From positions 1 to 10,483 of the forward strand of contig JBQTHE010000081.1 in assembly GCA_052390115.1 (NCBI GenBank): 10,483 bases of DNA, written 5' to 3'. This stretch comes from GCA-003244245 sp052390115 (GTDB lineage: Bacteria > Actinomycetota > Actinomycetes > Mycobacteriales > Pseudonocardiaceae). A program made the position numbers and the translations under genes. This document shows, piece by piece, positions 6,771 to 10,483 of the stretch (position 1 is its first letter; each line of letters starts with the position of its first letter). The notes under the pieces were generated by a model. That model was not told the DNA's origin, did not search any database, and saw nothing but the letters and a program-made list of their open reading frames with translations.

Positions 6771-6776
6771 TACGGT
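6771..6776 (+). promoter_or_regulatory. candidate -10 box for leaderless hesB-like mRNA
   Basis: TACGGT fits the TANNNT pattern of SigA-type -10 elements and is followed by six bases and then the ATG at 6783, as in leaderless actinobacterial transcripts. No Shine-Dalgarno sequence sits at normal spacing. The -35 region is weak. Confidence 0.35.
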
Positions 6777-6782
6777 AACGGC

Positions 6783-7082
6783 ATGCTGACAGTGACCGAG
6801 GCGGCGGCCCGGGCCATCAACGCACTCGTGACCAAGAACAAGATGCCGGAAGGGGCGGGCCTGCGGATCGCACCCCAGGGCCAAACCAGCCGGTCAGAAG
6901 GGTTGGGGCTGTCCATCGCGGCGGCCCCGGCCGATGAGGACACCGTGATCGAGACCAGTGGTGCCAAGGTCTTCCTGGCGTCCACCGTGGTCTACGACCT
7001 CCACGAGCAGGAACTTGACGTCGAACCCGTCGATAATGGCGACGAGGTGCGCTTCATCGTTGACCGCAGGCCCAAGGACTAA
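6783..7082 (+). CDS. HesB/IscA-like (Fe-S biogenesis fold) protein lacking cysteines
   Basis: This 99-residue protein has the layout of the HesB/YadR/IscA fold: N-terminal LTVTEAAARAINAL helix, GAGLRI strand (residues 25-30), GLGLSIAAAP, then a GAKVFLASTVVYDL segment and a C-terminal FIVDRR strand. A-type carriers normally hold an Fe-S cluster or iron with three conserved cysteines, but this protein has no cysteine at all. It resembles short actinobacterial proteins annotated as Fe-S cluster assembly HesB-like, and cluster binding cannot be inferred from homology. ATG 6783 was chosen because the family starts at MLTVT and a -10-like box sits six bases before. It ends in TAA and is followed by two hairpins. 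Confidence 0.82.
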   Translation: MLTVTEAAARAINALVTKNKMPEGAGLRIAPQGQTSRSEGLGLSIAAAPADEDTVIETSGAKVFLASTVVYDLHEQELDVEPVDNGDEVRFIVDRRPKD

Positions 7083-7087
7083 AGCGC

Positions 7088-7149
7088 TCGACGGCGTGGG
7101 CGTCGAAGGGCCTAGCCGACGCGCTGATGAGCCACACTGTGAGTGTGGC
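7088..7149 (+). terminator. two hairpins after the HesB-like gene, candidate terminator
   Basis: TCGACG (7088-7093) pairs with CGTCGA (7101-7106). A stronger hairpin follows, GCCACACT (7131-7138) with AGTGTGGC (7142-7149) around a three-base loop. The first starts five bases after the TAA. No T-tract follows. The 8-bp hairpin is the better terminator candidate. Confidence 0.4.
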
Positions 7150-7266
7150 CGGCACGATCGACCGGGCGGGGAGGCCTTCGGGCGCCAGACGTGGGCGACG
7201 CCTACGAGCTCCTCGCCGACTTCGCGGGGAGTTCGAAGTGGCCGAGGAGACCCAGCGCGGCGCCAC

Positions 7267-7486
7267 CTCGACGAGACCGGGGCCGCCTACAACACGATGC
7301 TGGTCACGGTCGGTGACGAGCTCGGGCCTTACCCCGCCCTGGCCGGCGCCGGTCTGCTGTCGTCGAAGGAGCTCGCGGACCGCACCGGCACCGCGGAGCG
7401 CTATGTCCGGGCAGTGGTGCAATGCGCAGGCCGCCAGCGGATTCCTGCACTACGACTCTGAGGCCGGGACCTACGAGCTGCCACCG
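7267..7486 (+). pseudogene. frameshifted N-terminal remnant of a winged-helix SAM-dependent methyltransferase
   Basis: One frame (7267-7410) reads LDETGAAYNTMLVTVGDELG, a short PYPALAGAGLLSSKELA linker, then DRTGTAERYVR. This is the N-terminal dimerisation/winged-helix segment of a methyltransferase family in which a GLYRALAEAGPLT-type linker leads to AERTGTAERYVREWL. The next frame (7412-7486) continues with QWCNAQAASGFLHYDSEAGT and then YELPP, exactly what should follow. Removing one base at 7411 joins the two parts. Nothing resembling the SAM-binding Rossmann domain (G.G.G motif) follows, and no convincing start precedes it. It is a decayed, truncated copy; the family label is from memory of the pattern. 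Confidence 0.65.
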
Positions 7487-7910
7487 TCCACCACGTGCGC
7501 CGCACCACCGAGACGGGGACCTAGAGCTTTATGCAGAAGCCTTGGGTCGCTGAAGTGCTCTGGACGCCCGCTGGTAACCGCTCGGGGTGCGCCGAGTTCG
7601 ACAAGAGAGCTGTCCCGGGCTTGGTGCACAGCTCTGATGTCGAAATAGTGTCGCCGGGCGTGTGAACTCGGCGTTACCGACATTTCCGGTCACTGAAACG
7701 TCGGTGGTGTCCAGTTCACGACGCGCCTAATCCCGGCACATGTAGTGGCACAACGTCACGATCACCACTCTGCGGAACCGGCTGATCACAATGCAGGTCC
7801 AGCACGCCAGCCAACCCATCCTGGGCCTGCCTTCACAGGTCTCAGATGTTGCTCTGCGCCGCCTCCTGTGGGCATGCTGACCTACCCCGAGCCGATGGAA
7901 GGGGCAGCAG
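7487..7910. other. gene-poor spacer between methyltransferase remnant and DUF397 gene
   Basis: I see no supported gene in these 424 bases on either strand. Open frames such as the 45-codon frame from ATG 7531 lack a ribosome-binding site or family resemblance. GC content is lower than in neighbouring genes, as expected for decayed sequence. The stretch contains nested inverted repeats at 7662-7719. The DUF397 promoter should lie in the last 100 bases, but I could not pick one with confidence. Confidence 0.5.
7662..7719. repeat. nested inverted repeats
   Basis: An inner pair, ACCGACATTTC (7676-7686) and GAAACGTCGGT (7695-7705), matches at 10 of 11 positions around an 8-base loop. An outer pair, GTGAACT (7662-7668) and AGTTCAC (7713-7719), is perfect and nearly symmetrical around the inner one. 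It could be a terminator, operator, or a scar of a mobile element end. No transposase or target duplication was seen. Confidence 0.55.
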
Positions 7911-8147
7911 GTGCTGCAGATGACCAACGGCATGCCGGCCACGCGGTTGCAGGGGGTCACCTGGAGAAAGAGCCGTCACAGCAATCCCAGCGGGAACTGT
8001 GTCGAGTTGGCGGAGCTGCCAGTCGGGATCGTCGCCGTGCGCAACTCCCGGCACCCGAGTGGTCCCGCCCTGATCCACACTCGGGCCGAGTTGGCGGCGT
8101 TCGTCCAGAGCGTGAAGGATGGTATGTTCGACGAGAAAAGCAAGTGA
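7911..8147 (+). CDS. DUF397 domain protein
   Basis: This 78-residue protein has the DUF397 pattern: TWRKSRHSNPSGNCVELAEL at residues 17-36, then VAVRNSRHPSGPALIHTRAE and a final LAAFVQSVKDG helix. These small proteins occur almost only in actinomycetes, usually beside an XRE/DUF5753 regulator, and are thought to be its partner or antagonist, as in the WhiJ-like and abaA-like loci of Streptomyces. GTG 7911 is preferred because GGAAGGGG (7897-7904) lies six bases before it; the in-frame ATG at 7920 is too far from that site. The XRE gene follows after 102 bases, so the two are probably co-transcribed. Confidence 0.9.
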   Translation: MLQMTNGMPATRLQGVTWRKSRHSNPSGNCVELAELPVGIVAVRNSRHPSGPALIHTRAELAAFVQSVKDGMFDEKSK

Positions 8148-8249
8148 TTCCCCGTTCGGATAGCGGTTTTGCCCGCGCCGGATGGGCAGCAGGGCTGGGA
8201 GCAGCTTGGGGGACGGTCGAGGGCGTGGCGTTTCACCTGTGGAGGACTG

Positions 8250-9152
8250 ATGAGAGAACCTCAGTGGCAGGACGCGGCCGGTAGCCCTGCACAGGTCCGA
8301 CCACGGCCACAGGGACCGACCGTCCTGCGCATCGCGTTGGGAGCTCGGCTGGGCCGGCTTCGTGAAGCGAGGGGAATCACCACCGAAGCGGCCGGGCGCG
8401 CGATCCGAGTGTCCCCTGCCAAGATCGGCCGCATGGAGCTCGGACGGGTGGCGTTCAACGAACGCGACGTTGCCGACCTGCTCACCCTCTACGGCGTCAC
8501 AGACAAGCAGAATCGAGGAGTGTTCCTGGAGCTGGCCCAGCGGGCCAACGCGCCCGGCTGGTGGCACCGCTACAGCGACATCCTGCCGGAGTGGTTCGAG
8601 TTGTACCTCGGTCTCGAGCAATCGTGCGCAGTCATTCGCAACTATGAGCCCCAGCTCGTGCCCGGCCTGCTGCAGACCCAGGAGTGTGCGCGCGCTGTCA
8701 TCCGGCTCGGCCACTCGGCCGAATCAGCCGACGACATCGAGCGCCGGATCGCATTGCGGATGAAGCGTCAGGAAGTCCTCACCCAACCCGGTGCACCCAA
8801 CTTGTGGGCGGTGATCGACGAGGCGGCCCTGTTACGGCTCGACGGACGTTCGACGATGCGGGAACAGATTAAACATCTGATCGAGATGGCCGAGTTACCC
8901 AACATCACGATCCAAGCGATCCCACTCTACTCCGGGGGGCACGCAGCAATAGGTGGTCCGTTCTCGATCCTGCGATTCTCCGAACCCGACCTACCGGACA
9001 TCGTATACCTCGAACAGCTCACCAGCGCCCTCTACCTGGATAAGAGCGAGGATATCCAGCATTATCTGGTGATCATGGACCGCTTGTGCGTCCAGGCCAA
9101 GTCTCCCACCGAGACAACCAGATTCCTGAACAGCATGTTCAAAGAGTGCTGA
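8250..9152 (+). CDS. XRE-family regulator with DUF5753 domain (WhiJ-like)
   Basis: This 300-residue cytosolic DNA-binding protein has an N-terminal helix-turn-helix at about residues 28-85 (LGARLGRLREARGITTEAAG, then VSPAKIGRMELGR). A DUF5753 domain follows at about 105-295, starting GWWHRYSDILPEWFELYLGL and containing NYEPQLVPGLLQTQECARAV. This architecture is that of Streptomyces WhiJ-like regulators, which control development or antibiotic genes together with DUF397 proteins. The ATG at 8250 has GGAGG at 8241-8245, four bases away. Earlier in-frame codons lack such a site and family similarity. The target genes are unknown; autoregulation of the pair is a reasonable inference. Its 3' end overlaps a minus-strand pseudogene. 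Confidence 0.93.
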   Translation: MREPQWQDAAGSPAQVRPRPQGPTVLRIALGARLGRLREARGITTEAAGRAIRVSPAKIGRMELGRVAFNERDVADLLTLYGVTDKQNRGVFLELAQRANAPGWWHRYSDILPEWFELYLGLEQSCAVIRNYEPQLVPGLLQTQECARAVIRLGHSAESADDIERRIALRMKRQEVLTQPGAPNLWAVIDEAALLRLDGRSTMREQIKHLIEMAELPNITIQAIPLYSGGHAAIGGPFSILRFSEPDLPDIVYLEQLTSALYLDKSEDIQHYLVIMDRLCVQAKSPTETTRFLNSMFKEC

Positions 9153-9327
9153 GTGGCCCCAAAAGATCAAGTCTGTCGAAGAAGCCGATGAGTTCATGGC
9201 GGCTGCGGGTTCTGATCGGACCCGCGCCGCTGGAGTTCCCGTGCCGTACGGACTCTTCCGCCGCTTCGCCGTGGACTTCCGCGGTGGGGTGGGAGATCGC
9301 CAGGTAGCTGCCCGAAGGCAGCAGGCC
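9139..9327 (-). pseudogene. C-terminal remnant of a SAV2177/DUF574-type SAM-dependent methyltransferase
   Basis: The minus-strand frame encodes GLLPSGSYLAISHPTAEVHG, a short variable part, then IRTRSRHELIGFFDRLDLLG. Intact family members end in a similar order: a GSYL.LSH.T block, a variable helix, RTR.E....FF.G..LL.P, and a final WRP-like tail. The remnant stops at 9139-9141 just after LLGP, short of the usual tail, and upstream sequence (9328-9561) shows none of the SAM-binding motifs. Such genes often neighbour XRE/DUF397 pairs, which supports the reading. The 14-base overlap with the convergent regulator suggests that the tail was lost there. The family call is from remembered motifs. Confidence 0.6.
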
Positions 9328-9431
9328 TACTTGGCAGTGACTCGGCTCCTGCAGCCAACGTGACCACACCGGAGGCGCGGACCCGAACGGCGGTAGTACG
9401 CCGCCGTCTTCAGGCCGACTAGCCTCGACAC

Positions 9432-9457
9432 GTTTGCCGAACCTCAAAAGGGGGTAA
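9432..9457 (+). promoter_or_regulatory. SigB/SigF-type stress promoter candidate
   Basis: GTTT (9432-9435), a 16-base spacer and GGGTAA (9452-9457) match the GTTT-N15-17-GGGTA pattern of actinobacterial SigF/SigB-family promoters. Transcription would begin near 9464, leaving a leader of about 78 bases before the membrane peptide gene at 9542. The match is by pattern only. Confidence 0.5.
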
Positions 9458-9541
9458 AAACTTGGTATCGTAGCCAACGGTTCGCCTCGTCCGGCACAGG
9501 TCCGGGCTAGTCGAATCCGGGCGTAACTCCCAGGAGGAACC

Positions 9542-9697
9542 ATGATCATCCTTGGTATCATCTTAGTGATAGTTGGCTACCTGCTTCCGCTCAATATTCT
9601 GATCACCATTGGAGTCATCTTGATCGTGGTGGGGGCGATCCTGGCTCTGCTCGGGGGGTTCGGGCGCACCGTCGGCCCCCGACGCCACTATTGGTGA
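9542..9697 (+). CDS. small two-helix membrane peptide (DUF6131-like)
   Basis: This 51-residue peptide starts MIILGIILVIVGYLL, turns at PLN, continues ILITIGVILIVVGAILALLG and ends with a basic tail GRTVGPRRHYW. Two hydrophobic helices (about 2-15 and 19-38) predict a small inner-membrane hairpin. The layout resembles the actinobacterial DUF6131 family, whose members have the same helices and RRHYW-like end; their function is not known to me. The ribosome-binding site is good (AGGAGG, then a few bases to ATG). The gene is monocistronic: a SigF/SigB-like promoter lies upstream and a strong palindrome starts four bases after the stop. A role in envelope stress is suggested only by that promoter. 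Confidence 0.85.
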   Translation: MIILGIILVIVGYLLPLNILITIGVILIVVGAILALLGGFGRTVGPRRHYW

Positions 9698-9701
9698 CCG
9701 G

Positions 9702-9729
9702 CTGGGTACCGGCCCGGGCCGGTACCCAG
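9702..9729 (+). terminator. 28-bp perfect palindrome, terminator of the membrane peptide gene
   Basis: Bases 9702-9715 (CTGGGTACCGGCCC) are the exact reverse complement of 9716-9729. In RNA this gives a stem of about 12 bp with a tight loop, beginning four bases after the TGA. No T-tract follows, which is usual for high-GC actinobacteria. A perfect palindrome could also act as a protein-binding site. Confidence 0.75.
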
Positions 9730-10273
9730 TGGTGCCGGTGCCTGCTGAGCGGTAACGGTCGGGGTGCGGTGTCACCAGTCGGCTGCCGTCGCCCTCCGGA
9801 CCCTGCGTCAGCCCCCGGATCCTGCGTCGCCGGGGACGCGCACTGGCGCATCGACCCGCGGCGGGTCTACGTCGCGGGTCTGCCCGCAGGCGGCGCGATG
9901 GCGCCGCCATGGGACGGGACCGACCCGGCCCGCTCATCGATACGGATCAGCACTCGCCGTCCCAGGTTTGCGTAGCGCCTCTTTTTGGATCGTGCAGCAG
10001 CGCCTGTGGGCCACGCGCACCTGGATGAACCCCATCACGATCTGGTCTCGGGCCGAACCACTTGTCAGTGAGCCTCGAACGAATAGTCATGACGTCGCCC
10101 CGGTGATCCGTTCCAGTGGCAGCTCTGGTAAGCGAGCTGTTGATGGTCGCGGGGCAGACGATGGTGCACCTAACTGCGCGGGTTGGTGTCGCCGATCGTC
10201 TCGTCATTCCTCGCGAAGGGTGCGTCAGCCTAGGAACAGAAGTTTCTGGGAAAATAGGCATGAGGAGGGGCGT
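9730..10273. other. gene-poor region with one esterase relic
   Basis: Apart from the short esterase relic at 9841-9903, no gene is supported. A 14-base near-repeat (CCGGACCCTGCGTC at 9796, CCGGATCCTGCGTC at 9815) lies just upstream of that relic. A 47-codon minus-strand frame ending near 9947 has poor codon bias and no family resemblance. The last 80 bases should contain the promoter of the small gene at 10274; GTCT-N16-GGGTGC (10198-10223) is a weak SigF/SigB-like candidate. Confidence 0.5.
9841..9903 (+). pseudogene. relic of a PHB-depolymerase/LpqC-type esterase
   Basis: Twenty-one codons read HWRIDPRRVYVAGLPAGGAM and then Ala. Esterases of the PHB depolymerase family have IDP.RVYV.GLSAGGAM around the nucleophile serine. 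Here the serine position is proline (CCC), which a single T-to-C change from TCC could produce. The frame shows no family resemblance before or after: downstream PPWDGTDP replaces the expected continuation, and no oxyanion or His/Asp regions are seen. I read it as an inactive fragment left by a deleted gene. Confidence 0.55.
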
Positions 10274-10444
10274 ATGAAGATCGCGGAGATCTTTTCATTC
10301 GACTGGGACGGCGGCCGCGGCCGTCGCGGCGGTTCCGGCCGCAGCTATCGGCGTGGGGACCATTACAGGAGCAACTACGGTTACGGCAAAGGCCGCCGCT
10401 ACGATCGTCACAACAGCCGCGGACTCCTAGGGATCCTTGGGTGA
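10274..10444 (+). CDS. small Gly/Arg/Tyr-rich protein, 56 residues
   Basis: I do not recognise a named family. The protein has a short conserved-looking head (MKIAEIFSFDWD), then a low-complexity middle rich in Gly (13 of 56 overall), Arg (11) and Tyr (5), with GGRGRRGGSGRS, YRRGDHYRSNYGYGKGRR and YDRHNSRG, and ends LLGILG. It has no membrane segment or cysteine. RGG/YR composition is typical of disordered nucleic-acid-binding or condensate-forming segments, which is inference only. The ATG has GGAGG at 10264-10268 five bases before. The in-frame extension upstream lacks a start with a comparable site. A five-codon frame (MRRGV, 10260-10277) overlaps its start as ATGA. Confidence 0.65.
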   Translation: MKIAEIFSFDWDGGRGRRGGSGRSYRRGDHYRSNYGYGKGRRYDRHNSRGLLGILG

Positions 10445-10483
10445 ACTAGCCCCGCAATCTGTAGCAGGTGGTCTTCACCCCCC

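Noticed and set aside
7531..7665. 45-codon plus-strand frame after the methyltransferase remnant
   Set aside because: No ribosome-binding site, no family resemblance, and it lies in decayed sequence.
7727..7960. 77-codon minus-strand frame upstream of the DUF397 gene
   Set aside because: Cys/Arg-rich shadow with no start signal, overlapping the DUF397 start.
9947..10090. 47-codon minus-strand frame starting at ATG 10090
   Set aside because: About half of its third codon positions are A/T, unlike real genes here; no convincing ribosome-binding site or known family.
10439..10480. GGGTGAA / TTCACCC inverted repeat after the last gene
   Set aside because: The loop is 28 bases and the stem only 7 bp, so it is a poor terminator, and the window ends before the context is clear.
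1..10483. CRISPR arrays, tRNA or rRNA genes, intact insertion sequences
   Set aside because: No regularly spaced repeats, no tRNA T-arm/acceptor patterns, and no transposase or integrase motifs were seen on either strand.

Overview
The window is very GC-rich, and its protein families point to an actinobacterium: a tRNA adenosine deaminase next to its actinobacterial partner protein, a DUF397 small protein beside an XRE/DUF5753 regulator, and a SAV2177-type methyltransferase remnant. I would guess Pseudonocardiales, but the genus cannot be read from this sequence. No rRNA, tRNA, CRISPR array, transposase or intact mobile element was found.

The left half (1 to about 5500) is housekeeping or metabolic. 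On the minus strand, tadA and its associated protein overlap by ATGA and probably end at a GC hairpin. Divergent from them is a tight plus-strand cluster: an M20 amidohydrolase, prephenate dehydrogenase (TyrA) and an amidase-signature hydrolase. Both junctions in this cluster are 4-base GTGA overlaps, which suggests one translationally coupled operon. A 68-bp element with 24-bp perfect inverted arms sits inside the first 26 codons of the amidase. Convergent to the amidase is a putative glycolipid-binding protein, whose start overlaps a 12-codon upstream reading frame.

The middle (5500 to 7100) holds an orphan 63-residue protein behind a possibly structured leader, a GNAT acetyltransferase, and a divergent HesB/IscA-like protein that contains no cysteine. 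The 82-bp region between the last two carries two perfect inverted repeats that look like operator sites.

The right third (7100 to 10483) is an accessory, partly decayed region. It contains a frameshifted remnant of a winged-helix methyltransferase, an intact DUF397 plus XRE/DUF5753 regulatory pair, a C-terminal remnant of a SAV2177/DUF574 methyltransferase that runs into the regulator from the other strand, and a short relic of a PHB-depolymerase-type esterase whose nucleophile serine is proline. Two intact tiny genes lie among these relics: a 51-residue two-helix membrane peptide with a SigB/SigF-like promoter and a 28-bp palindromic terminator, and a 56-residue Gly/Arg/Tyr-rich protein. 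No complete new multigene system is evident. The most unusual items are the inverted-repeat element inside the amidase start, the cysteine-free HesB-like protein with its divergent palindrome, and the Gly/Arg/Tyr-rich peptide.
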